This document shows positions 1-7,416 of a stretch of 18,496 nt of DNA, piece after piece. Numbering within the stretch: position 1 is the stretch's first letter; the number at the start of each line of letters is the position of its first letter. The stretch is from JAZMZS01 sp045580775 (GTDB taxonomy: Bacteria > Bacillota > Clostridia > Oscillospirales > CAG-272): NCBI GenBank assembly GCA_045580775.1, contig JAZNOK010000087.1, positions 1 through 18,496 on the forward strand, given 5' to 3'. Both the position numbers and the translations under genes were made by a program. The notes beneath the pieces were generated by a model. The model searched no databases, was not told the DNA's origin, and worked only from the letters and a program-made list of their open reading frames with translations.

Positions 1-22
1 CGACATGGCTACGATCCGACTT
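1..22. other. Sequencing adapter remnant at the contig end
   Basis: Read on the minus strand, these 22 bases begin AAGTCGGATCGTAGCC and match, from memory, the BGI/MGI (DNBSEQ) reverse-read adapter. They sit where nrdD should continue beyond its conserved SRITGYYRP motif, and the translation stops looking like the family exactly there. I infer untrimmed adapter at an assembly edge, not genome. The residues it appears to encode should not be used. Confidence 0.9.
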
Positions 23-2028
23 GGGCGGTAATAACCCGTGATACGGCTGTAGACCTCGGTCTTTGCTCCGCACTCCGGACACTCAAAATGCTCGCCTGCT
101 ATATAGCCGTGGCTCTGGCATACGGAGTATGTGGGGGACAGAGTATAGTATGGAAGCTTGTAGTTCTCTGCGATCTTCTTGACCAAAGATGCCGCACTCT
201 TCCAATCCGGAAGCTTCTCTCCGAGGAACGCATGGAATACTGTTCCGGAGGTGTAAAGTGTCTGCAGTTCGTCCTGAATATCAAGAGCGGTAAATATATC
301 ATCCGTGTATCCGACAGGCAGGTGAGATGAGTTTGTATAGTAGGGAGAGCCGCCCTTCTCGGTTGCCGCATTGATGATGTCGGGGTACTTTTCAACATCG
401 TGCTTTGCAAGTCTGTAGGAGGTAGACTCAGCAGGTGTTGCCTCGAGGTTGTAAAGGTCTCCGTACTTTTCCTGATAGTCTGAAAGACGCTCACGCATGT
501 GATTGAGCACGTCCTGAGTAAACAGCTGTGCTTTCTCGTGGGTGAGATCCTCTCCTATCCAGCCGGCATTAAGACATGCCTCGTTCATTCCGACAAGTCC
601 GATAGTCGAGAAGTGATTGTTGAATGTTCCGAGATATCTCTTTGTATAAGGATACAGTCCCGCTTCAAGAAGCTTTGTAATTACGGTACGCTTTACCTTA
701 AGTGAGCGGGCTGAAATATCCATGAGCTTGTCCAGTCGCTCGTAGAAGTCCGCCTCGTCCTTTGCAAGGTACGCTATTCTAGGCATATTGATGGTAACAA
801 CGCCGACAGATCCCGTGCTCTCTCCCGATCCAAAATATCCGCCGGATTTTTTGCGGAGCTCTCTGAGGTCCAAACGCAGACGGCAGCACATACTTCTGAC
901 GTCGCTTGGCTCCATGTCGCTGTTGATGTAGTTTGAAAAATACGGTGTTCCGTACTTTGAAGTCATCTCGAAGAGAAGTCTGTTGTTCTCCTTGTCAGAC
1001 CAGTCAAAGTCACGTGTGATAGAATAGGTGGGGATAGGATACTGGAAGCCGCGGCCGTTTGCATCTCCCTCTATCATTACCTCGATAAACGCCTTGTTGA
1101 CTATATCCATCTCAGCCTGGCAGTCCTTGTACTTAAAGTCAACTTCCTTGCCTCCGATGATACAGTTAAGCTCCGCCAGGTCAGCAGGAACCGTCCAGTC
1201 AAGAGTAATATTCGAGAAAGGTGCCTGAGTGCCCCAACGGCTTGGAGTATTTACTCCGTAGACGAAAGACTCAATGCACTTCTTGGTCTGATCGTAGGTG
1301 AGGTTGTCCGCCTTTACGAAAGGAGCAAGATAGGTATCAAATGAGGAGAACGCCTGAGCTCCTGCCCACTCGTTTTGCATAATACCGAGGAAGTTGACCA
1401 TCTGGTTGCAAAGAGTAGCCAGATGCTTTGCAGGTGCTGAGGTTATCTTTCCTGTAACACCGCCGAGTCCCTCCTGGATCAGCTGCTTTAACGACCAGCC
1501 TGCACAGTAACCGGATAGCATAGAAAGGTCATGTATATGAATATCTGCGTTTCTGTGAGCATTTCCTATCTCGTCGTCATACACCTCAGAGAGCCAGTAG
1601 TTTGCCGTGATGGCTCCCGAGTTTGAAAGAATAAGTCCGCCGACAGAATACGTGACTGTGGAGTTTTCCTTTACTCTCCAGTCATTTATCTTCAGATAAT
1701 TGTCAACGACATCCTTGTAATCGAGAATAGTGGAGTTGAGGTTTCTGATCTTCTCACGTTGCTTACGGTAGAGAATATATGCCTTTGCCACATCATCATA
1801 GCCTGCCTTGATAAGCACACTCTCGACGCTGTCCTGGATCTTCTCCACTCCGATAGACTCATTTTCGATAAAGGGCTCAAACTCCGCTGTTACCTTCAAT
1901 ACCAAAAAGTCTATGATATCCTTGTGATACTGCTTTTTGCAGGCTTCAAACGCCTGCTCGATAGCCTTGCCGATCTTTGACAGGTCAAGTTCGACTATCT
2001 TTCCGTCACGCTTTACTACGTTGTACAT
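23..2028 (-). CDS. nrdD: Anaerobic (class III) ribonucleoside-triphosphate reductase, 3' end missing
   Basis: This is the catalytic subunit that reduces ribonucleotides to deoxyribonucleotides with a glycyl radical in anaerobic cells. About 669 residues are present. Residues 2-95 form an ATP-cone allosteric domain (MYNVVKRDGKIVEL, then the KAYILYRKQR helix). The core includes NADIHIHDLSMLSGYCAGWS, RSMCCRLRLDLRELRKKSGG and VGVVTINMPR. A C-terminal zinc site is formed by C637, H640, C650 and C653, and the glycyl-radical loop is SRITGYYRP with G665. Roughly 15 residues are lost at the contig edge. The start is set by AGGAG seven bases before ATG. This is a different sub-type from the second reductase at 11333-13456, whose radical loop is RTCGYLG. 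Its activase is probably the gene just upstream, but this gene has its own promoter and a leader of about 155 nt. Confidence 0.95.
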
Positions 2029-2074
2029 AGCTGTTCTCCTTTTTTGTTGATGTATATATATTATATTACATGTT

Positions 2075-2096
2075 AAAAACCGCATTGGCATGCGGT
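2075..2096 (-). terminator. Terminator-like hairpin inside the nrdD leader
   Basis: On the minus strand the stem is ACCGCAT-GCCA-ATGCGGT, seven perfect pairs with a four-base loop, followed directly by a TTTTT run. It lies about 85-110 nt downstream of the predicted transcription start and 46 bases before the nrdD start codon. This placement suggests premature termination (attenuation) rather than the end of a gene. Confidence 0.6.
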
Positions 2097-2143
2097 ACCC
2101 GAGAAAAAGCAACTGCTGAATTTTCCGAGTGTTAAAGCAATTT

Positions 2144-2160
2144 TTGTACATATTGCACAA
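2144..2160. promoter_or_regulatory. 17-bp imperfect palindrome in the nrdD leader
   Basis: TTGTACATATTGCACAA on the plus strand is an odd-length inverted repeat with one mismatched pair besides the centre. It would occupy about +24 to +40 of the nrdD transcript. A related sequence lies at exactly the same distance from the -10 box of the second nrdD (13659-13675). It may be an operator or an RNA element; the binding protein is unknown. Confidence 0.5.
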
Positions 2161-2189
2161 AAGAAATTGCGTTTTTCCGAGCAAAGACA

Positions 2190-2234
2190 ATTATACACGA
2201 CCGTAAAGAAAAAAACTGTTGCAAATGCAACAGT
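2190..2234 (-). promoter_or_regulatory. nrdD promoter with Crp/Fnr-type palindrome at -41.5
   Basis: A 20-bp palindrome, ACTGTTGCA-NN-TGCAACAGT, lies at 2215-2234. Nineteen bases separate it from a perfect TATAAT box (2190-2195 on the minus strand), followed by TGT. There is no good -35 hexamer. Counting from the -10 box, the palindrome centre falls at about -41.5, where class II Crp/Fnr activators bind. The same arrangement, with the same 19-base gap, precedes the second nrdD. On the minus strand the palindrome is followed by seven T, so it could also terminate transcripts from nrdG upstream. Confidence 0.75.
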
Positions 2235-2321
2235 CATGATATATTTTGTATTTTTGGCATTTTCTACACTGCAAAATTGCCGCCAAGGGCATAAATCGGG
2301 ACAGGGAAAACGAGATCCGTA

Positions 2322-2999
2322 TCACCTCACGCAAGCATTCGGAACATACTCACGTACAGCTTCCGCAAGGGCGTTCATCTCATCATTGCTGTATGCACTC
2401 ATTCCCTCTCCTACAAGTTCACCCGAACAGACAAAGGTCTGCAAAAAGTAACGCTTCGCTCCCTTTATCCACTCACCGATAGCACGAATATCATCTTCAG
2501 TATGAAGCTGTCGTGTGACAGTAGTGCGAAATTCATAGTCAACCGCCCCGCCGAGAAGATAATCGACACTCTGCTCTATCAGAGACATATCTACACATGA
2601 GGCAGCTGTCTTCTGATACTTTTCTCTCGAATTTTTGATATCCATGGCAACATAATCACAAAGTCCACGCTCTACCGCCTCTTTGATGACACCGGGTGAT
2701 GTTCCGTTTGTATCGAGCTTTACCGAATAGCCAAGAGCCTTTATTTCCTCAAGAAATCCGAGCAGATCCTTCTGCAAAGTAGGCTCACCTCCGCTGACAC
2801 ACACACCGTCAAGGATGCCTATGCGTTTTTTCAGATATTCCATCACTTCATCGACCGACATGACGCTCGGCTGATCTGTAACAAGCGGTGCATTGTGGCA
2901 AAAAGGGCAACGGAAGTTACACCCGTGAGTAAAAATAATACATGCTATCCTGCCAGGATAATCGAGCAGGGTCATTTTCTGCATTCCTCCGATGATCAT
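2322..2999 (-). CDS. Radical-SAM activase of anaerobic ribonucleotide reductase (NrdG2-like)
   Basis: The protein is predicted to install the glycyl radical on a class III reductase by reductive cleavage of S-adenosylmethionine. It has 225 residues. The CX3CX2C cluster motif is HGCNFRCPFC (C27, C31, C34), followed by the CVSGGEPTL strand, KLDTNG and VAMDIKN, in the order typical of this activase group. An earlier ATG at 3020 is in frame, but AAGGGAGG lies within its first codons and sits seven to nine bases before the ATG at 2999, so I use the latter. It is larger than, and only distantly similar to, the canonical NrdG at 10693-11253. It follows pepD closely, probably in one transcript, and precedes nrdD. 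A pyruvate formate-lyase-type target is possible, but the neighbouring nrdD argues for the reductase. Confidence 0.88.
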   Translation of the reverse strand: MIIGGMQKMTLLDYPGRIACIIFTHGCNFRCPFCHNAPLVTDQPSVMSVDEVMEYLKKRIGILDGVCVSGGEPTLQKDLLGFLEEIKALGYSVKLDTNGTSPGVIKEAVERGLCDYVAMDIKNSREKYQKTAASCVDMSLIEQSVDYLLGGAVDYEFRTTVTRQLHTEDDIRAIGEWIKGAKRYFLQTFVCSGELVGEGMSAYSNDEMNALAEAVREYVPNACVR

Positions 3000-3035
3000 C
3001 TTCCGTTGTCCTCCCTTCATTGTGATCGTGTGAAA

Positions 3036-4475
3036 TTACGCTCTGTCCTCGAGCATCCGCAAGAGAGTAAGCCAAAACCTGTCACATGATGACAGAGACA
3101 TGCGTTCTCTCGGAGTGTGTATATCGTACATTGTAGGTCCTATGGAAATGATATCCATGTCGGGGATCGCTTTTTTAACTATTCCGCACTCAAGACCCGC
3201 GTGAATAGCACAGATCCTCGGATACTCTTCGAACAGATCTCTGTAGGTATTTTTATACAAAGACTCAATAGGACTGCCTTCAGCATTTTTCCAGCCGGGA
3301 TATCTGTTCTTGTGGGTAAGCTCACATCCATACAAAACCGCAAAATTGTCAAGAATGTATTCGAGATTGTCGAGCTTTGCCTCGTCGTTGGAGCGGCTGG
3401 AGACTGTTATATGAAAGCCCTCGCTGTCAGTGTTCACAATGCCGATATTGGCACTCGACTCTACCATCCCTGCATCTTCATCTATCCATCCCAAAACTCC
3501 GCACGGAAGCAGTGATATCAGATTTGCTACGGCTACGCTCGCCTCATGCTCGCACATATAATCCGGAGCTTCGGTACGCTCGCACGTTATCTCAAAATGC
3601 TCGCTGTCCTCAGAAGTCATAGCAGCCCTGATCTTCTGCTCGAGCATAGCTACGGTATCTATTACACCGGCGGTATCCTTCACCGAGATGACAGCATACG
3701 CACTTCTCGTGATCGCATTGTCCTTTGTTCCCCCGAAGATCTGTGCAAGATTGTTTTTTGTATCCTTAAAGATGACCTTGAGCACATTTGCAAGTATCTT
3801 TGAAGCATTCTGCCTGCCAAGATGAATGTCAGCACCGCTGTGTCCTCCCGCAAGGCCCTTTACCGTGATCTTCAGTGCCGCACGGTCAAAATCGCAGAAA
3901 TCCGCCTTTACCGTTATGTCTGTGCGGACCCCTCCGGCACACGAGATGATAGCCTCGCCCTCGCACTCCGAGTCAAGATTAAACATACGGCGGGCTTTGA
4001 TCTGTGACAGATCAAAGTTCTTGATCCCATCCAGTCCAACCTCCTCGCAGGTAGTAAACAGGCACTCCAGAGGCGGGTGAGAATCAGCCGCACCGTCAAG
4101 GATCGCAAGCATAGCAGCAACCGCCGCACCGTCATCGCCTCCGAGAGTAGTTCCCTCTGCCTTGATAAAATCACCGTCGATATACGCACGAACGCCCTCT
4201 CGCTCTACATCCCACTCATAGCCAAGCTCGCACTCGCATACCATGTCGGTGTGCCCCTGCAAAAGCACCGCTCTCTCCTGTTCTCTGCCCTGTGTTCCCG
4301 GTGCAGAGATCAGAACATTGTGATATTCATCACGCACACATGAAAGTCCACGCTCGCGTGCAAACTCACACAGATAATCAGCTATCTTGTCTTCCTTGTA
4401 TGAAGCACGCGGTATTTTTGTTATCTCATAGAAAAAGCTAAGCATTTTCTCAGATCTGTATCCCGAAAAATCCAT
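3036..4475 (-). CDS. pepD: Aminoacyl-histidine dipeptidase (peptidase M20C, PepD family)
   Basis: This is a cytosolic zinc di-/tripeptidase that splits dipeptides such as those containing histidine (carnosine-like substrates). Its 479 residues match the usual length of the family. Metal-site motifs of the M20 fold are visible: LLQGHTDMV (H75, D77), TLGGDDGAAVA (D114/D115), TTCEEVGLDG (E144, E145), FNLDSE (D168) and a late histidine in YDIHTP near 460. The substrate-cap domain carries the GGHSGADIHLGRQNA motif. GGAGGG stands six bases before the start. The gene is 36 bases upstream of the nrdG-like activase, so the two are probably co-transcribed, with no obvious functional link to reductase activation. 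Confidence 0.93.
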   Translation of the reverse strand: MDFSGYRSEKMLSFFYEITKIPRASYKEDKIADYLCEFARERGLSCVRDEYHNVLISAPGTQGREQERAVLLQGHTDMVCECELGYEWDVEREGVRAYIDGDFIKAEGTTLGGDDGAAVAAMLAILDGAADSHPPLECLFTTCEEVGLDGIKNFDLSQIKARRMFNLDSECEGEAIISCAGGVRTDITVKADFCDFDRAALKITVKGLAGGHSGADIHLGRQNASKILANVLKVIFKDTKNNLAQIFGGTKDNAITRSAYAVISVKDTAGVIDTVAMLEQKIRAAMTSEDSEHFEITCERTEAPDYMCEHEASVAVANLISLLPCGVLGWIDEDAGMVESSANIGIVNTDSEGFHITVSSRSNDEAKLDNLEYILDNFAVLYGCELTHKNRYPGWKNAEGSPIESLYKNTYRDLFEEYPRICAIHAGLECGIVKKAIPDMDIISIGPTMYDIHTPRERMSLSSCDRFWLTLLRMLEDRA

Positions 4476-4553
4476 ATTCCCTCCAAAAGAGCAATTTTGT
4501 TTTTATTCACAAGTACAATAATGTATGTCTAAACTACGGTCCGATCACGTGTG

Positions 4554-5972
4554 TCATCCCAGCTTAATGCTCATCCACTTTCCTCGGGCAAAGCGTACCG
4601 ACGATATGGCACATCTGAGACTCTGATCTAAAAACAGTGCAAGCCAAGCCCCCACAACATCAAGTCCGATGATAAAGCAACACAGATAGCACATTGCAGG
4701 TCTGATGAGAGTTACCGATATCAGCGACGCCACTGCCATGAACCTCGTGTCTCCCGCCCCGCGTAAGCATCCTGAAAAAATAACCTGACCGATCTGCGTG
4801 ATACTGGTAAGAGCGATAAAGTACATTATTCCGCGTGTCAGCGTCACTACATGGGGAGTATCGGTAAACACGCCTATGATCTGACTCGGGAAAACGGTAA
4901 ACGCACTGAACAGCACCGCCGAGAAGAAAAAACCGATACGCTGTCCCGCCTTGCCGTATATCATAGCCATATCCGGTCTGCCTCGACCCAAATTCTGACC
5001 TACAAGGGCAGATGCCGCGACGCCCAGACCGTCTCCGCAGGCAAAAGACAAAGAAATGATATTCATTCCTATCTGATGAGCAGCAAAGCTCTCTGTACCG
5101 AGATCTGCCACGATCTTTGCAAAGGTGAAAAAGCCGATCCTTATGACGAGCTGCTCCGCGGCAGCACCGCTGGACACCTGCCATATAGCAGACATGACAC
5201 GCGTGCCGCGTTTGAAACAGCGTCGAATATCAAATTTAAGATATCCGTTTTTTCTGCATAGGGCTATTACACTGACAGCAAGTCCCGCTACGTTTCCGCA
5301 AAAAGTAGCTATAGCCGCACCCTTGGTTCCGAGTGCAGGAAATCCAAACTTTCCTCCGATGAGAAGGTAGTTCATGATAACATTCACAATGTTGAGCGTA
5401 GTCGATGTAGTGAAAGCGATACGTGTATTCGAAGTTGCCCTCTGAGCTGCATTGATGCACAGAGCAATAGAATACAGGCACAGACCGCCCATAATTATAC
5501 GGTAATACTCGACCGAGTAGTCTATTACCTCAGGCTCCGCCCCTGCAAACTCCAGCAGAGGCTCCGCACAAAAGTACGAGATCGCAAAAATAATAACCGC
5601 CATCAGAGCACAGGCGACAAGCCCTTTGTGAAGGCAGTCATTCGCCCCTTCTCTGTCGCCTTCTCCTTTTTTTCTGGCGACAACAGCCAGCACTCCAAGA
5701 TTCAGAGTAGTAAAAAAGGACCAAAACAGAAGTCTGGGCTGATTTGTCAGTCCGACCGCCGCAATAGCCGCATCTCCGATAGTACCTACCATCGCAGTAT
5801 CGACAAACCCCGTGAGAGCAGTAAGCAGCGACTCCGCCATTGCGGGCCACGCCAACACCAAAAAGGTCCGATATACCGTCTTTGTGCTGTCAAGCTCCCC
5901 TATCCGCTGTGTTCTGCCGAGCATCCCCTCGGGAGTAAAAAAACGTATTATTCTTTTGAACAGCCCTTGCAT
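4554..5972 (-). CDS. MATE family efflux transporter
   Basis: This is a multidrug and toxin extrusion type cation-coupled exporter in the cytoplasmic membrane. The 472 residues contain about twelve hydrophobic segments in two similar halves. Family landmarks include LAWPAMAESLLTALTGFVDTAMVG near the start, the AAVGLTNQP loop, SFACGDGLGVAASALVGQNLGRG in the second half, and GCLRGAGDTRFM. The N-terminus adds about 25 soluble residues before the first helix. AGAGGAA precedes the ATG by eight bases. It is separated by 78 bases from pepD and by 124 from mreB, and I see no convincing -35/-10 pair in either gap. The substrate cannot be told from the sequence. Confidence 0.93.
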   Translation of the reverse strand: MQGLFKRIIRFFTPEGMLGRTQRIGELDSTKTVYRTFLVLAWPAMAESLLTALTGFVDTAMVGTIGDAAIAAVGLTNQPRLLFWSFFTTLNLGVLAVVARKKGEGDREGANDCLHKGLVACALMAVIIFAISYFCAEPLLEFAGAEPEVIDYSVEYYRIIMGGLCLYSIALCINAAQRATSNTRIAFTTSTTLNIVNVIMNYLLIGGKFGFPALGTKGAAIATFCGNVAGLAVSVIALCRKNGYLKFDIRRCFKRGTRVMSAIWQVSSGAAAEQLVIRIGFFTFAKIVADLGTESFAAHQIGMNIISLSFACGDGLGVAASALVGQNLGRGRPDMAMIYGKAGQRIGFFFSAVLFSAFTVFPSQIIGVFTDTPHVVTLTRGIMYFIALTSITQIGQVIFSGCLRGAGDTRFMAVASLISVTLIRPAMCYLCCFIIGLDVVGAWLALFLDQSLRCAISSVRFARGKWMSIKLG

Positions 5973-5987
5973 TTTACAATTCCTCTG

Positions 5988-6005
5988 AAAGCCGTCTGCG
6001 GCTTT
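5988..6005 (-). other. Small hairpin just upstream of the MATE ribosome site
   Basis: On the minus strand AAAGCCG-CAGA-CGGCTTT forms a seven-pair stem with a four-base loop, ending five bases before the AGAGGAA ribosome site of the MATE gene. No T run follows, so it is not a terminator. It could affect translation or mRNA stability; nothing more can be said. Confidence 0.3.
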
Positions 6006-6048
6006 TCACATGTCAATAAAAAAGTTGCAATAAAATGAGTTGTTATGT

Positions 6049-6079
6049 CAGAAAACGGTGCTTTCGGCACCGTTTTCTG
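6049..6079 (-). terminator. Hairpin terminator after mreB
   Basis: A perfect 13-pair stem, CAGAAAACGGTGC against GCACCGTTTTCTG, with a five-base loop begins 17 bases beyond the mreB stop codon. The only T tract (TTTT) lies within the 3' arm. It most likely ends the mreB transcript and isolates the MATE gene. Confidence 0.75.
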
Positions 6080-6096
6080 TGTCTTTTGATCAAATG

Positions 6097-7104
6097 TTAA
6101 AAATCCGTGATATGTACCTCAGGCATAGCGGAAAGATTCTCAAGGCACTTGCCGGTGCCGAGGGCAACACATCTCTCCGGATTTTTCGCTATAACCGTCT
6201 TTATGCCGGTGACGTATGATATCAGCTTGTCAAGTCCGAGGAGCAGACAGCCGCCGCCTGTGAGGATAATACCGTTATTGAGTATATCTCCGACAAGCTC
6301 GGGTGGGGTTTTTTCCACTACTCCGCGAATAGACTCTATTATGAGAGATATCGGCTCCTCGAGTGCCTCGAGCATCTCACGCGAATAGATACGCACTACT
6401 CTCGGCAATCCCTGAACCAGGCATCTGCCCTTGATGTCTATATATCTCGAGTCGTCTACATCCCATACCGTGCCGATACGTCTCTTGATAAGCTCCGCCG
6501 TAGTCTCACCGATGAGCAGTTTATGCTTCTTTCTGACGTAGCGTATGATAGCCTCGTCAAACTTGTCTCCTGCTACCTTGATCGAATCGGATACAACGAC
6601 ATAATTGAGCGATATCACAGCGATATCGGTAGTACCTCCCCCGATATCTACTATCATATTTCCTGTAGGAAGCGTAATGTCAATGCCCGCTCCCATCGCC
6701 GCCGCAACAGGCTCCTCTACAAGGTAGGTCTTCTTCGAGCCTGCCTGAGTCGCCGCATCGAGCACTGCTCTCTTCTCAACCTCGGATACTCCGCTCGGTA
6801 TGCATATTACCATTCTCGGCTTGAGTATTTGCGGACCGCATGCCTTGTTGAGAAAATACTGTATCATCTGCTGAGTAATATCGTACTTACTGATCACTCC
6901 GTCTCGCAGCGGACGTAGTGCAACTATGTTCTCGGGGGTTCGCCCGAGCATTTCTCTGGCTTCTCTTCCGACCTTACGCAATCTCATGGTGTTCTTGTCA
7001 AGTGCCACCACGGACGGCTCGTTGACTACTATTCCCTTGCCCTTTACATAAACGAGAACTGTAGCCGTGCCAAGGTCGATGCCTACATCCTTTCCCATTC
7101 CCAT
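6097..7104 (-). CDS. mreB: Rod-shape determining protein MreB/Mbl (bacterial actin)
   Basis: This actin-like ATPase forms filaments under the membrane and directs cell-wall synthesis along the cell side. Its 335 residues match the family length. Nucleotide-site motifs are present in order: VGIDLGTATVLVYVKGKGIV (phosphate 1, near residue 7), IVDIGGGTTDIAVISL (phosphate 2, near 150) and GIILTGGGCLLLGL (adenosine, near 280), plus VEEPVAAAMGAG. AAAGGAT precedes the first ATG; a second ATG two codons later is also possible. A strong promoter lies 107-135 bases upstream. No mreC or mreD is next to it, as is usual for the solitary Mbl/MreBH-type paralogues, so I cannot say which paralogue this is. 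Confidence 0.95.
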   Translation of the reverse strand: MGMGKDVGIDLGTATVLVYVKGKGIVVNEPSVVALDKNTMRLRKVGREAREMLGRTPENIVALRPLRDGVISKYDITQQMIQYFLNKACGPQILKPRMVICIPSGVSEVEKRAVLDAATQAGSKKTYLVEEPVAAAMGAGIDITLPTGNMIVDIGGGTTDIAVISLNYVVVSDSIKVAGDKFDEAIIRYVRKKHKLLIGETTAELIKRRIGTVWDVDDSRYIDIKGRCLVQGLPRVVRIYSREMLEALEEPISLIIESIRGVVEKTPPELVGDILNNGIILTGGGCLLLGLDKLISYVTGIKTVIAKNPERCVALGTGKCLENLSAMPEVHITDF

Positions 7105-7210
7105 TATATCTATCCTTTCGAGCGGTATTATCCGCTCACCAACTTGTATTTATGACCATTGTTTGCCTCATAGGCATACTTTGGGATTTTAGTTTACATA
7201 CTATATACAT

Positions 7211-7239
7211 ATTATATATCATACTTCGGTCAATTTCAA
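7211..7239 (-). promoter_or_regulatory. mreB promoter
   Basis: On the minus strand TTGAAA (7234-7239) is followed by a 17-base spacer and a perfect TATAAT (7211-7216). The surroundings are very AT-rich. The predicted transcript has a leader of about 100 bases before mreB. The rest of the 312-bp gap between mreB and the plus-strand operon holds only this promoter and the divergent one at 7343-7371. Confidence 0.75.
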
Positions 7240-7337
7240 CCTAAAAAATTATTTTACAACTAAAATTTATTTTCTGTTCATATTCTTTGCTTATAGTTTT
7301 TGCATAATCATGTCACAGCAGCACCACTGTGTGCACT

Positions 7338-7353
7338 ATCACTTGACAGTGAT
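7338..7353. promoter_or_regulatory. Palindrome on the -35 box of the 7417 operon
   Basis: ATCACT-TGAC-AGTGAT is a perfect inverted repeat with six-base arms. It covers the TTGACA -35 hexamer of the following promoter, the position of a repressor operator. A further AGTGAT half-site lies at 7372-7377, just after the -10 box. The binding protein is not known. Confidence 0.4.
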
Positions 7354-7371
7354 GGGAAAATTTGCTAAAAT
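7343..7371 (+). promoter_or_regulatory. Promoter of the 7417-9982 operon
   Basis: A perfect TTGACA (7343-7348), a 17-base spacer and TAAAAT (7366-7371) form a strong housekeeping-type promoter. It starts about 40 bases before the first gene of the operon. Confidence 0.82.
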
Positions 7372-7416
7372 AGTGATACAAATGACAGCTTTTTTAAAAG
7401 GAGTCGGTAAGATACT

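Noticed and set aside
99..494. 131-codon minus-strand frame overlapping the first nrdD
   Set aside because: It is in a different frame of the same strand as a conserved reductase, with no ribosome site and no family resemblance.
2144..2160. NrdR box
   Set aside because: NrdR boxes are AT-rich 16-bp palindromes, usually in spaced pairs. This element is an odd-length repeat with GC-containing arms and occurs singly, so I do not name it as such.
2215..2234. The palindrome with its T run as nothing more than the terminator of nrdG
   Set aside because: It could add termination here, but the identical palindrome at 13730-13749 lies between divergent genes where no terminator is needed, and both copies keep the same spacing to a TATAAT box.
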